Below, piece by piece: positions 8,545 to 16,074 of a stretch of 16,779 nt of DNA. Origin of the DNA: Clostridiales bacterium (GTDB lineage: Bacteria > Bacillota > Clostridia > Lachnospirales > Lachnospiraceae). The position numbers and the translations under genes were made by a program. Location: positions 1 to 16,779 of the forward strand of contig JAJQBV010000061.1 of NCBI GenBank assembly GCA_021203115.1, written 5' to 3'. The first letter of the stretch is position 1. The number at the start of each line of letters is the position of its first letter. The notes beneath the pieces are model-generated. The model was not told the origin of the DNA and did no database searches. It saw nothing but the letters and a program-made list of their open reading frames with translations.

Positions 8545-10308
8545 ATGACGGTCAGAGAATATATAAAAGAAAATGTATTGCTGTTTGACGGCGGGATGGG
8601 AACCTATTTTTCACGGAAAAATCATAAGCCCGGCATGAGCTGCGAGCTGGCTGCCCTGCATCAGCCGGAGCTGATCGCGGAGATACACAGGGAGTATTTG
8701 GAGGCTGGGTGCAAAGCGGTCAAAACCGATACCTTTGCGGCGAACCGCGTTGTTTTTCAGGGGGATGAGGAGCTGGTCCGGCGGACGATCGCAGCGGCAT
8801 GGAAGCTCGCGGCAGAAGCGGCGGCGGACTATGACGCCTATGTCTTTGCCGATATCGGGACGATCACCGGACCGGGCGGAGCGGAAAATGTGTATAAGGA
8901 GTACCGCTTCGTGGCGGACTGTTTTCTGGAGCAGGGCGCGCAGAACTTTCTCTTCGAGACGAATGCCGGAACGGAAGGGCTGCGGGAGATCGCGGCATAT
9001 ATCCGGGAGAGAGAGCCGTCGGCTTACATCATCGTGAGCTTTGCCGTGCAGGCAGACGGGTTTACCAGAGACGGACTGTGGGCGGGGGATCTTCTGGCAC
9101 AGATGAAGACCTGCCCGGCGGCGGACGCGGTGGGATTCAACTGTGTCTGCGGCGCCCGTCACATGCTGGAACTGGTGGGAGAATTGGATCACGAGGGAAT
9201 CACACTTTCCCTGATGCCGAACGCCGGTTATCCGATTGTTGTCAACAACCGGACGTTTTATGACGGGGATCCGGCGTATTTTGCCTCGCAGATTGCCGGA
9301 ATGGCGGCTGCGGGTGCTGCGATTGTGGGCGGCTGCTGCGGGACGACGCCGGCCCATATCGAGATGGTAAAGCGGGAGCTTCGAAAGGTACAGAGGGGCA
9401 GAGTCGAAAAGCGGGAGAAGCCGGAGAAGGTTCGCGCCGCGGAGGATGACGACAGTCTGTTCTGGAAGAAGCTGCAGGCGGGAGAGAAGGTCGTTGCCGT
9501 GGAGCTGGATTCCCCGGCAGATGCCAATATCGCAAAGTTTATGAAGGGCGCGTGGGAGCTGAAGGGCGCGGGGGCGGATATCATCACGATCGCAGACTGC
9601 CCCATTGCCCGGGCGCGGATGGATTCCAGCCTCTTAGCCTGCAAGCTTCGCCGGGAGCTTTCCATGGACGCGCTGCCGCACATGACCTGCCGCGACCGGA
9701 ATTTAAACGCGACGAAAGCGCTGCTCTTCGGGCTGTATGCCGAAGGCATCCGCAACATTCTGCTTGTCACGGGGGATCCGATTCCCTCGGCGGAGCGCGA
9801 TGAGGTAAAGAGCGTCTATCAGTTCAACTCCCGGAAGCTGGCGGCTTTTGTCACCGCACTCGGGAAAAAATCACTGCCGGGGCCGTTTCACATTTTCGGG
9901 GCGCTGAATGTCAATGCCCGGAATTTTGACGTTCAGCTTCGCCTTGCGAAGGAGAAGGCTGAGAAGGGAATGATCGGATTCCTGACGCAGCCGGTTCTCA
10001 CGCCGCAGGCGTTTGAGAATCTGAAGCGCGCCCGCCGGGAGCTGGATGCGTACCTGTTGGGCGGGATTATCCCTGTGGTCAGCGAGCGAAATGCCCGTTT
10101 CATGGACAGCGAGATCAACGGAATCAATGTGGATCCGCAGATCATGGAGCTTTATGCCGGGAAGAACCGGGAGGAAGCGGAAGTGCTGGCGGTGGAGATT
10201 TCCAAAGAGATCATGAAACGGATCGCGCCCTATGTGGACGGCTATTACCTGATGACGCCGTTCGGGCGGACCGGTCTGATCGCGGAGATACTGAAACAGG
10301 ACATTTAA
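8545..10308 (+). CDS. homocysteine S-methyltransferase / methylenetetrahydrofolate reductase fusion
   Basis: This 587-residue fusion resembles B. subtilis YitJ. The N-terminal homocysteine S-methyltransferase domain (about 1-290) has zinc cysteines Cys200 (GFNCVCG) and Cys264-Cys265 (VGGCCGTTPAH). The C-terminal domain (about 310-587) is a MetF-type barrel that reduces 5,10-methylene-THF to 5-methyl-THF with flavin. Its visible segments include VAVELDSP, MTCRDRN, LLVTGDP and FLTQPV. The reductase would supply the methyl donor for MetH encoded just before it, with a gap of about 26 bases. GAGGAG (8534-8539) favours the second of two adjacent ATGs (8545 rather than 8542). Which donor the N-terminal domain uses is unclear, because it lacks a cobalamin domain of its own. 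Confidence 0.93.
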   Translation: MTVREYIKENVLLFDGGMGTYFSRKNHKPGMSCELAALHQPELIAEIHREYLEAGCKAVKTDTFAANRVVFQGDEELVRRTIAAAWKLAAEAAADYDAYVFADIGTITGPGGAENVYKEYRFVADCFLEQGAQNFLFETNAGTEGLREIAAYIREREPSAYIIVSFAVQADGFTRDGLWAGDLLAQMKTCPAADAVGFNCVCGARHMLELVGELDHEGITLSLMPNAGYPIVVNNRTFYDGDPAYFASQIAGMAAAGAAIVGGCCGTTPAHIEMVKRELRKVQRGRVEKREKPEKVRAAEDDDSLFWKKLQAGEKVVAVELDSPADANIAKFMKGAWELKGAGADIITIADCPIARARMDSSLLACKLRRELSMDALPHMTCRDRNLNATKALLFGLYAEGIRNILLVTGDPIPSAERDEVKSVYQFNSRKLAAFVTALGKKSLPGPFHIFGALNVNARNFDVQLRLAKEKAEKGMIGFLTQPVLTPQAFENLKRARRELDAYLLGGIIPVVSERNARFMDSEINGINVDPQIMELYAGKNREEAEVLAVEISKEIMKRIAPYVDGYYLMTPFGRTGLIAEILKQDI

Positions 10309-10309
10309 G

Positions 10310-10330
10310 AATCTGTTAAGATTTCATTTT
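10310..10330 (+). terminator. weak possible terminator after the methionine operon
   Basis: A short AT-rich hairpin (AATCT, loop GTTA, AGATT) followed by TCATTTT lies directly after the fusion gene's stop codon. With only five A/T-rich pairs it would terminate poorly, so part of the transcript may continue into the response regulator 125 bases on. No convincing promoter is visible in 10331-10420. Confidence 0.3.
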
Positions 10331-10433
10331 TGCATATCGCAAGATTCGGCGGGCATTCTGATGATAGCAGGAGCATGAAATGCGAAGCAATCCGTGGGTA
10401 TCATTAGAGCCATGATTCAGAGGTGGAGAGAGT

Positions 10434-11132
10434 ATGGTCAATATATTGGTCTGCGATGACGACAAGGACATTGTGGACACCATTGAGATTTATCTGGCGC
10501 CGGAGGGATACAATATTCTGAAGGCTTACGATGGCATTCAGGCGATCCGGATGCTCCGGGATAACGATGTACAGCTGCTGATTTTGGATGTGATGATGCC
10601 GAAGATGGACGGGCTGCGGGCGACCCTGAAGATTCGGGAGGAGTCCAACATTCCGATCATCCTTCTCTCCGCGAAGACGGAGGACACGGACAAAATCTTT
10701 GACTTGAACGTGGGAGCGGACGACTATGTGGCGAAGCCCTTCAACTCTATGGAGCTGGTGGCGCGGGTAAAGTCCCAGCTTCGCCGTTATACGAAGCTGG
10801 GCTCCCGGACGACGGAGAACACGGCACAGATTTACCGCACCGGCGGGCTGGAGATCAACGATGACACCAAGCAGGTGACGGTGGACGGCGTGCCGGTGGA
10901 GAAAATGACGCCCATGCAGTACAACATTCTTCTGTTTTTAACAAAAAACAAGGGGCGTGTGTTTTCCATCGAACAGATTTATGAGAATGTCTGGGGTGAG
11001 GACGCCATCAACGCGGACAACACCGTCGCGGTACATATCCGGCATATCCGGGAGAAAATCGAGATCAATCCGAAGGAACCGCGGTACCTGAAGGTGGTCT
11101 GGGGAATCGGGTATAAGGTAGAGGACTTGTAA
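10434..11132 (+). CDS. OmpR/VanR-type DNA-binding response regulator
   Basis: This 232-residue two-component response regulator has a receiver domain (about 1-115) with acidic pocket Asp8-Asp9-Asp10, phospho-acceptor Asp52 in LDVMMPKMDG, Ser79 and Lys101 in DDYVAKPF. A winged-helix output domain (about 130-232) includes MTPMQYNILLFL, the recognition region DNTVAVHIRHIREKIE and the closing GIGYKVEDL. Upon phosphorylation it should bind direct repeats in target promoters. AGGTGG at 10421-10426 is its ribosome-binding site. A sensor kinase follows on the same strand after 107 bases. That gap is unusual because an 83-bp palindrome begins seven bases before the end of this gene. Targets cannot be read from the window. 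Confidence 0.94.
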   Translation: MVNILVCDDDKDIVDTIEIYLAPEGYNILKAYDGIQAIRMLRDNDVQLLILDVMMPKMDGLRATLKIREESNIPIILLSAKTEDTDKIFDLNVGADDYVAKPFNSMELVARVKSQLRRYTKLGSRTTENTAQIYRTGGLEINDDTKQVTVDGVPVEKMTPMQYNILLFLTKNKGRVFSIEQIYENVWGEDAINADNTVAVHIRHIREKIEINPKEPRYLKVVWGIGYKVEDL

Positions 11133-11208
11133 AGAGTGTCGTCAACAGAAAGACAGATGGAGATGCTTGCATCGCCAGATGTCTTCCTGTTAGACGACTC
11201 TTTACAAG
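11126..11208. repeat. 83-bp imperfect palindrome spanning the response-regulator stop codon
   Basis: Two arms of about 40 bases (11126-11166 and 11169-11208) face each other around a two-base centre. The outer 12 pairs are perfect (CTTGTAAAGAGT with ACTCTTTACAAG). Inward, CGTC/GACG, AACAG/CTGTT, AAGACA/TGTCTT, GG/CC and GATGC/GCATC pair, separated by small bulges and mismatches; about 34 positions pair. The regulator's TAA stop lies within the left arm. No T run follows, so it is not an ordinary terminator, and no target-site duplication is evident at the edges. It could be a MITE-like insertion or an RNA hairpin setting regulator-to-kinase expression. Confidence 0.85.
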
Positions 11209-11239
11209 AACGAAGAGATTAGCAGATGGAGGAGCTCGC

Positions 11240-11788
11240 ATGAAAAAGAAAAAATTCTACACCATTCCGGCGAAGATCATTGTCATCGCCGTTTTATCCG
11301 CATCCTCCTTTCTGGCCGGGCTTGCCGGCATGCGTCTTCTTCAGGGACACTGGATCGGCATGACGATGCCGGACATGGCCCGGATGTCGGATTATGAGAA
11401 CAGTTCTGAGGCGGCCAATTATCTTTACCGGGAGGGGAGCACCATCCTCTCCACGCTGCAGAATGAGAGTAGCTTCTGCTCCTACGGCTCCGCCTACGAT
11501 GAGACGGACACGATTGATATCATGAATCTGTTCGCCGGAGTGGACAATCCGGATAAAAATCCGGAGACGACCTATACACTTGCGGAGCTGGCCTCGTTCT
11601 ACGGGACGGAGGGTATTATGAGCTACGCGCTCTTGTGGATTTCTGTGACGATTTTACTATCTACGGCTGTGATCCGTCTGCCGGCTGCATCTACACGGTT
11701 GATATCACATCGGACGGAAACACTTCCCTCAGCATGGCCGGTTTTGAGGAGGACGATACGCCGGAGGAGGAAACGGAAGCGGATGTGA
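11240..11788 (+). CDS. N-terminal part of a frameshifted sensor histidine kinase
   Basis: This is the start of the two-component sensor partnered with the upstream regulator. It opens with MKKKKFYTIPAK followed by one hydrophobic segment (about residues 11-31, IIVIAVLSASSFLAGLAG), a signal-anchor helix. An extracytoplasmic stretch follows. GGAGGAG at 11228-11234 gives a good ribosome-binding site. Protein-like sequence continues to about residue 128 (TLAELASFYGTEGI). After that the frame degenerates into a basic, serine/arginine-rich tail ending at 11788, while the acidic sensor and kinase continue in the -1 frame. The likely break is at about 11600-11650, equivalent to one missing base. On its own this fragment has no kinase domain. 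Confidence 0.7.
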   Translation: MKKKKFYTIPAKIIVIAVLSASSFLAGLAGMRLLQGHWIGMTMPDMARMSDYENSSEAANYLYREGSTILSTLQNESSFCSYGSAYDETDTIDIMNLFAGVDNPDKNPETTYTLAELASFYGTEGIMSYALLWISVTILLSTAVIRLPAASTRLISHRTETLPSAWPVLRRTIRRRRKRKRM

Positions 11789-14019
11789 CAGATGAAGCGT
11801 ATGATGAGACGGAATCGAATGCGACAGACGGAGCGTATGATGAGACCGAAGTGTTCGTCGATTATACGGACGATTACGATGTGCTGGAGAGCGAGGGGAT
11901 GGGATCGGATGCCACGGAGGTCGGCACAATTTCAGTGGAAATCTACAGCGTGTCGGATGAACTCTACGAGACAATTACAAGCGACTGGGAGGTCAGTGTA
12001 TACGGGAATTCGGACAATGTGTTATACAATAACGGGATTAAAATTGAGGAGGAGTATGGCCTGATGACTGCTGCGGGGTTCACGCTGGTAGATTATGTTG
12101 TGTCGGAAGCGGATCCCGTGAGCCTCTGGGACTGCTATTTCCAGCTGCTCTCAGCGGCGCAGCAGCTAAACAGTTATCTCTCCGGAACGGAGGAGACCAA
12201 CGCCCTGCTCTATGTCCGCAACATTTCCACCGACACAGTCTACACGAATGTCGACGAATGGAAAAACCGCAGCATTGATCAGGTGGAGGCGCTGTATCTT
12301 GCGGATACGGAAGCCACCGGCACCGGGACTTATTATTACTGTAAGGAGACGGAAAACGCACAGGAGACTACCGTCTCCCTCATGGGCGAGGTGGACAGTC
12401 TGGAGACTTACGGGCAGCTGCTTTTGTCGGAGCTTCGCTCCGCCGGTTCCGGCTATTATGAGATTTTTCTCGGACTGGACACCAACTATCCTCTTCGCAC
12501 ATCCTCCTCTTACACAACGATGCGGGAGTTTGAGGAGTGGAATCAGAGCAATCTCTTTTATCCGTTCAATACGGTGCTGATGTTTGTTGTCATGCTGGGG
12601 CTCACCGCCCTGATGCTGGTTTTCGCTGTGCGGCAGACCGGCCGCGCGGCGGAGGATGAGGAGATTCATCCGGCGGGGATGGATCGCTTCCCGCTGGAGC
12701 TTATGATGCTCGGAGACCTGCTGCTGTGGTTTTTCCTCGCCTGCTGGCTGACGAATGCGGCATCGTTTGTGTATACAGATGTCATATACTCCTCCTCCGC
12801 ATATTTTACGGACTCCGTTTTCAGTGGTGCTGCTGCGGCTGCTCTCTGCGCCATCCTGCTTGCGTGGGAGCTGAAGCGGTACGGGCGGCGCGTGAAGGAG
12901 AAGTCCGTCGGCGGCAGCCTGATCGAAATGCTGGTGCGATGGGTTCGAAAGACGGTAGAAAATGCCAGAAAAGCGGCCAGAGAAGGACATCGGGCGGGGG
13001 CGCTGATCCGGCCGGTGATTGCCTGTTATCTGGGCTTTGTGGCGGTTCAGTTTATTTTTCTGTTTTTTGCTCTGCGCGGCTGGTATCTGACCTACCGGAT
13101 GCCGCAGACGATGATTTTGCTTTTGATTCTCCTTGTCTTTGATGTTTTTGTCCTGCTTCGTTTGGTTCGCCGGGCGATCGAGCGGGAACAGATCCGGACG
13201 GGGATGGAGGAGATCGCCCGCGGCAATCTGGATTATCAGGTGGACGCGGAGAATTTTACGGAAGAAAACCGCGGTACGGCGGAGACACTGAACCGTGTGC
13301 GGGAGGGAGTGAAGCAGGCGGTGGAGACGGAGATGAAGAGTGAGCGCTTAAAGACGGATCTCATCACAAATGTTTCCCACGATATCAAGACGCCGCTGAC
13401 CTCCATCATCAACTATGTGGATATCCTGAAGCGCGAGAATTTTGAGGATGAGCGGATTGCGGGATACATCGATGTCCTTGACCGCAAATCCCAGCGGATG
13501 AAGCAGCTGACGGAGGATCTGGTGGAGGCCGCCAAGATCAGCTCCGGAGTCATCAATCTGGATATGCAGGTGATCAATCTGAAACAGCTGCTTCTGCAGG
13601 CGATCGGCGAGATGGAGGAAAAGTTCGATGCGCGGAACCTTACGATCATCACGGATCTGCCGGAGGGGGATATGCACATCCGGGCAGACGGGCGGCGGAT
13701 GTACCGCGTCATTGAAAATCTTCTGAATAACGCGGCAAAATATTCCATGCCGGGCTCGCGGGTTTATATCAGCGGGGAGAACCGGCACAGGAAGGTCGTT
13801 TTCACGATCAAAAACATGTCCGAATATCCGTTGAATCTCAGCGCGGAGGAGATGACAGAGCGGTTTGTCCGCGGCGATGTCTCCCGGACGACGGAGGGAA
13901 GCGGCCTGGGACTGGAGATCGCGAAAAATCTGACCACAATGCAGGGCGGCGAGCTTTGGATTTACCTGGACGGCGACCTGTTTAAGGTGACGGTGAGCTT
14001 TTCTGAAATGACAGCATGA
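11635..14019 (+). CDS. sensor histidine kinase, main part (start lost to frameshift)
   Basis: The frame is open from 11557 to 14019; GTG at 11635 is the first start-type codon but has no ribosome-binding site, so this is best read as the rest of the gene begun at 11240. After an acidic extracytoplasmic region with a short tandem repeat come several membrane helices (roughly nt 12553-12630, 12700-12780, 12825-12870, 13010-13075 and 13105-13165). A HAMP-like linker (MEEIARGNLDYQV) and the dimerisation/phosphoacceptor motif SHDIKTPLTS follow, with His at 13378-13380. The ATPase domain has N-box ENLLNNAAKYS and GSGLGLEIAKNL. The usual DxGxG of the first G box appears as IKNMSEYPLN, a variant seen in VanS-like Firmicute kinases. 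If the frameshift is real, the membrane sensor is probably not made intact. Confidence 0.85.
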   Translation: MDFCDDFTIYGCDPSAGCIYTVDITSDGNTSLSMAGFEEDDTPEEETEADVTDEAYDETESNATDGAYDETEVFVDYTDDYDVLESEGMGSDATEVGTISVEIYSVSDELYETITSDWEVSVYGNSDNVLYNNGIKIEEEYGLMTAAGFTLVDYVVSEADPVSLWDCYFQLLSAAQQLNSYLSGTEETNALLYVRNISTDTVYTNVDEWKNRSIDQVEALYLADTEATGTGTYYYCKETENAQETTVSLMGEVDSLETYGQLLLSELRSAGSGYYEIFLGLDTNYPLRTSSSYTTMREFEEWNQSNLFYPFNTVLMFVVMLGLTALMLVFAVRQTGRAAEDEEIHPAGMDRFPLELMMLGDLLLWFFLACWLTNAASFVYTDVIYSSSAYFTDSVFSGAAAAALCAILLAWELKRYGRRVKEKSVGGSLIEMLVRWVRKTVENARKAAREGHRAGALIRPVIACYLGFVAVQFIFLFFALRGWYLTYRMPQTMILLLILLVFDVFVLLRLVRRAIEREQIRTGMEEIARGNLDYQVDAENFTEENRGTAETLNRVREGVKQAVETEMKSERLKTDLITNVSHDIKTPLTSIINYVDILKRENFEDERIAGYIDVLDRKSQRMKQLTEDLVEAAKISSGVINLDMQVINLKQLLLQAIGEMEEKFDARNLTIITDLPEGDMHIRADGRRMYRVIENLLNNAAKYSMPGSRVYISGENRHRKVVFTIKNMSEYPLNLSAEEMTERFVRGDVSRTTEGSGLGLEIAKNLTTMQGGELWIYLDGDLFKVTVSFSEMTA
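11785..11850 (+). repeat. short imperfect tandem repeat in the sensor domain
   Basis: Two 30-base copies (11785-11814 and 11821-11850) with a 36-base period encode VTDEAYDETE and ATDGAYDETE. They lie in a strongly acidic stretch of the extracytoplasmic domain that is rich in Asp, Glu and Thr. Confidence 0.7.
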
Positions 14020-14052
14020 GACTTCGGGTATCTGTTCAGAATATATATTGCC

Positions 14053-14085
14053 CTCCGGGCGGAGAATTCTCCGCTCGGAGTTTTT
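14053..14085 (+). terminator. strong intrinsic terminator after the two-component system
   Basis: CTCCGGGCGGAG (14053-14064) pairs with CTCCGCTCGGAG (14069-14080) over 12 positions, one a G-U pair. The loop is AATT and TTTTT follows. It ends the plus-strand transcript of the kinase. On the minus strand no T run follows the hairpin, so it would serve the convergent LysR gene only weakly. Confidence 0.9.
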
Positions 14086-14127
14086 AGGTTAAGGTAAAAT
14101 TGAAACCGGATGGTCTGTCATGTTTGA

Positions 14128-14991
14128 CTATCTGCAAAATCGCAGGAATTTCTGAATATTCGGGTTGGCGTTTTCCTTTGACCAGATGGCGCAGAGTCGG
14201 GTTGAATACTGAAATTCCGGTACATTCAGAATTTTGCTGTAGTTTTGTGTGTCCTGCACAACGATTCTGGGCCAGATGGCGATTCCCTGATTCAGAGATA
14301 AGTTTACAATCACAGTGTCCAGATTGTTAACATATGAAACATTTTTGAAATATGGACTGATGGATTCATGGACATGATCCATCCAATGACTGGGAGGAAA
14401 ATTGGATACGATTAAGGTCTCGTCTTTAAAGTCTTTCATGGATAGATTTTCATGTTTGGCAATATCTGAATCCAGACCGCTCACCAGGCACATAGGTTCG
14501 ATTGAGATCGTGCGTACCTCCAGAGCATTGTTTTCAATGGTATCATACGGATACACGAGAATGGCAATATCTGCTTCATTGCGAAGAAGAGTATCAATCT
14601 CCTGACCGGTGTCTACATGGCTCAGATGACAGGACACAGTCGGATAATTCATAATAAATTTCTGATATATATCCCGGATGCCCTGAGTATACATGGGGGA
14701 TCCTATGATGTCCAGTTTTGCGTTATGGTCTGTGTCTGTTCCGGAGATTCGTCTTTCGAGAGACATAATGTGTGTAATGATCTGTTTACCTTCGGTATAT
14801 AGAAGCTGTCCCTGCGGGGTCAGATTGACATAGTGTCGGTTGCGCTCTAACAGCTGTACACCGAGGGAATTTTCCAGGGCGGAAACATGGCGGCTTAAGG
14901 ACGATTATGTGGTAAACAGTGCCTGCGCTGCTTTTGTAAAGCTTCCTGTCTCTGCAATTGTGATGAAACTTTCCAAATGAGTAAGGTTCAA
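14128..14991 (-). pseudogene. LysR-type transcriptional regulator interrupted by a TAA codon
   Basis: Read from a TTG start at 14991 with AAGGGAGGG six bases before it, the frame encodes a normal-length LysR regulator of 287 codons. The N-terminal helix-turn-helix reads LESFITIAETGSFTKAAQAL, then FTT, a stop, and SSLSRHVSALENSLGVQLLER. The stop (TAA, plus-strand 14905-14907, codon 29) stands where family members commonly have Gln, so one C-to-T change (CAA to TAA) explains it. The effector-binding domain (about residues 95-287) is otherwise intact: DIIGSPMYTQGIRDIY, DIAILVYP, GIAIWPRIVV. A restart at the ATG at 14766 would give only the effector domain and lacks a ribosome-binding site. It is transcribed away from the hydrolase/reductase pair, so it was presumably their regulator. 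Confidence 0.88.
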
Positions 14992-14997
14992 GAAAAT

Positions 14998-15006
14998 CCC
15001 TCCCTT
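14998..15006 (-). promoter_or_regulatory. ribosome-binding site supporting a TTG start for the LysR gene
   Basis: AAGGGAGGG on the minus strand lies six bases before TTG at 14991. The frame then runs directly into the LysR helix-turn-helix, which supports this start over the internal ATG at 14766. Confidence 0.7.
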
Positions 15007-15031
15007 AAATTGCTTCCGGATATATTCATTA

Positions 15032-15044
15032 TGCAATAAAAGCA
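15032..15044. promoter_or_regulatory. possible LysR box (T-N11-A)
   Basis: TGC-AATAAAA-GCA has the T-N11-A layout with short symmetric ends typical of LysR recognition boxes. It lies in the LysR leader, between its promoter and start. The motif is short and common, so this is only a candidate. Confidence 0.25.
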
Positions 15045-15059
15045 ACTGAGAACGCACAG

Positions 15060-15073
15060 AGCGGATAACCGCT
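15060..15073. repeat. small inverted repeat in the divergent intergenic region
   Basis: AGCGG-ATAA-CCGCT is a perfect five-base inverted repeat with a four-base centre. It lies just downstream of the LysR -10 box, near where that transcript should start. It may be an operator or a small leader hairpin. Confidence 0.4.
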
Positions 15074-15089
15074 TGCTGAATTGTTTGGT

Positions 15090-15119
15090 ATTATAGCACA
15101 AAAGGGACGCCTTTTGCAA
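15090..15119 (-). promoter_or_regulatory. promoter of the LysR gene
   Basis: On the minus strand, TTGCAA (15119-15114) and a perfect TATAAT (15095-15090) are 18 bases apart. TG one base before the -10 gives an extended -10. This is the clearest promoter in the region. On the plus strand only a weak -10-like TATACA (15128-15133) without a good -35 is seen, as expected if the hydrolase/reductase genes need an activator. Confidence 0.75.
15099..15116. promoter_or_regulatory. candidate operator dyad inside the LysR promoter
   Basis: CAAAAGG-GACG-CCTTTTG is a perfect seven-base inverted repeat with a four-base centre, lying almost wholly in the spacer between the LysR -35 and -10 boxes. A protein bound here would block LysR transcription and sit about 100 bases upstream of the hydrolase start, fitting autoregulation plus divergent control. 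Confidence 0.5.
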
Positions 15120-15211
15120 CAGAACTTTATACACATTTCCGATTTCCCTGAGAAGCTGGAGCGGCCGAAACAGTGTATGGGAATATCAGGAGAGCAGAAA
15201 GGAGGGAGATT

Positions 15212-16054
15212 ATGAATGGCAATGCAGATGTCTACAAATTCGAGAACATTCCGGATTTGACGGCTGCACAGAAAAAAAGCCCATTCGCGGAATTTTACTA
15301 TGATCCGATAATACCGCCGAAACCGGAAATTCTGGCTGTTCTGGGAGAGGAACAGATGCCTGTGGAGGAAGCGGTAGATTTCTCACAAATTGAACGCCTG
15401 TTCGGAACAGAGGGGGATTCTCTCTGTAACGGGTGGTGTATCTTGCCGGATGGAACAGGATTTTCTCATGTGCGTATCGAGATGCCGAAGGTGACACCGG
15501 AAGTGGAAGAATGGTGGCATAAATGGTCGATGGATCCGGATTATGATTATTTGAATTATCGGATCTGGATGCCCAGTCTGCATCTTAGTCATGCGATGCC
15601 GATTGTGGAGAATCTGGGATGGGGAATGTCCAGGATACAGATGTTTCAGCCGATTTTCCCGCAAATGATGAATCTTTCGGCTTTGCCGTCAGAGTTAGAT
15701 TCCCGTTTTTTCGGAGTGATTGGATCCTCAGGGTATTCTACATTGCTGAAAGGTTCGTCGGAGGTGGAGTATACCGCATTGATCAGCTGTTTGAAACGAC
15801 TGGGCGAAGGCTTACAGGTGCAGGCAGTCGGTTATATGGGAATGAAGTGGGAAGGCAATGGACTGGTGAAGGCTCATGATGCCGATCCGGAGAGGACGTG
15901 TCTTTTTGTTACACATAATGCTTATGAGTTCACAAGAAAGGCAGATCTGGCACCTCGGTTGTATGAATTTGCAAACCCGCTTCCGAATCAGGGATTACAC
16001 CCGAATGTCAGGCCACCGGTTATGACTATGGGAGAGATACCCAAAACGGCGTAA
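15212..16054 (+). CDS. DAPG/phloretin hydrolase-family protein (PhlG-like C-C hydrolase)
   Basis: This 280-residue protein appears to belong to the family of 2,4-diacetylphloroglucinol hydrolase (PhlG) and gut-bacterial phloretin hydrolase. These zinc enzymes cleave the C-C bond between a phloroglucinol ring and its acyl group. Family-like features are NGWCILPDGTGFSHVRIEMP, the tryptophan cluster EEWWHKW (about 99-105), NYRIWMPSLHLSH (about 115-127), and His235-x3-Glu239 (THNAYEF). The last matches the H-x3-E spacing of two PhlG zinc ligands; His124 or His127 and a downstream Glu (133 or 161) could complete the site. No signal peptide is seen. AAAGGAGGG at 15198-15206 selects the ATG at 15212 over the in-frame ATG at 15173. 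A flavin reductase gene follows after 20 bases. The substrate is unknown; a phenolic ketone is plausible. Confidence 0.78.
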   Translation: MNGNADVYKFENIPDLTAAQKKSPFAEFYYDPIIPPKPEILAVLGEEQMPVEEAVDFSQIERLFGTEGDSLCNGWCILPDGTGFSHVRIEMPKVTPEVEEWWHKWSMDPDYDYLNYRIWMPSLHLSHAMPIVENLGWGMSRIQMFQPIFPQMMNLSALPSELDSRFFGVIGSSGYSTLLKGSSEVEYTALISCLKRLGEGLQVQAVGYMGMKWEGNGLVKAHDADPERTCLFVTHNAYEFTRKADLAPRLYEFANPLPNQGLHPNVRPPVMTMGEIPKTA

Positions 16055-16074
16055 TATGCGAAAGGAGCAAAGCG

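Noticed and set aside
11126..11208. The 83-bp palindrome as an intrinsic terminator
   Set aside because: No T run follows either arm on either strand, and the cognate kinase gene follows on the same strand.
11550..11565. Programmed -1 frameshift at the A-rich run (TAAAAAT) in the kinase gene
   Set aside because: The run is not a proper X-XXY-YYZ slippery site, and the downstream frame from there to about 11630 does not look like protein, whereas the original frame does. The break is further downstream.
14617..14802. Small plus-strand frame within the LysR region
   Set aside because: It is antisense to the LysR coding sequence, with no ribosome-binding site and no recognisable features.
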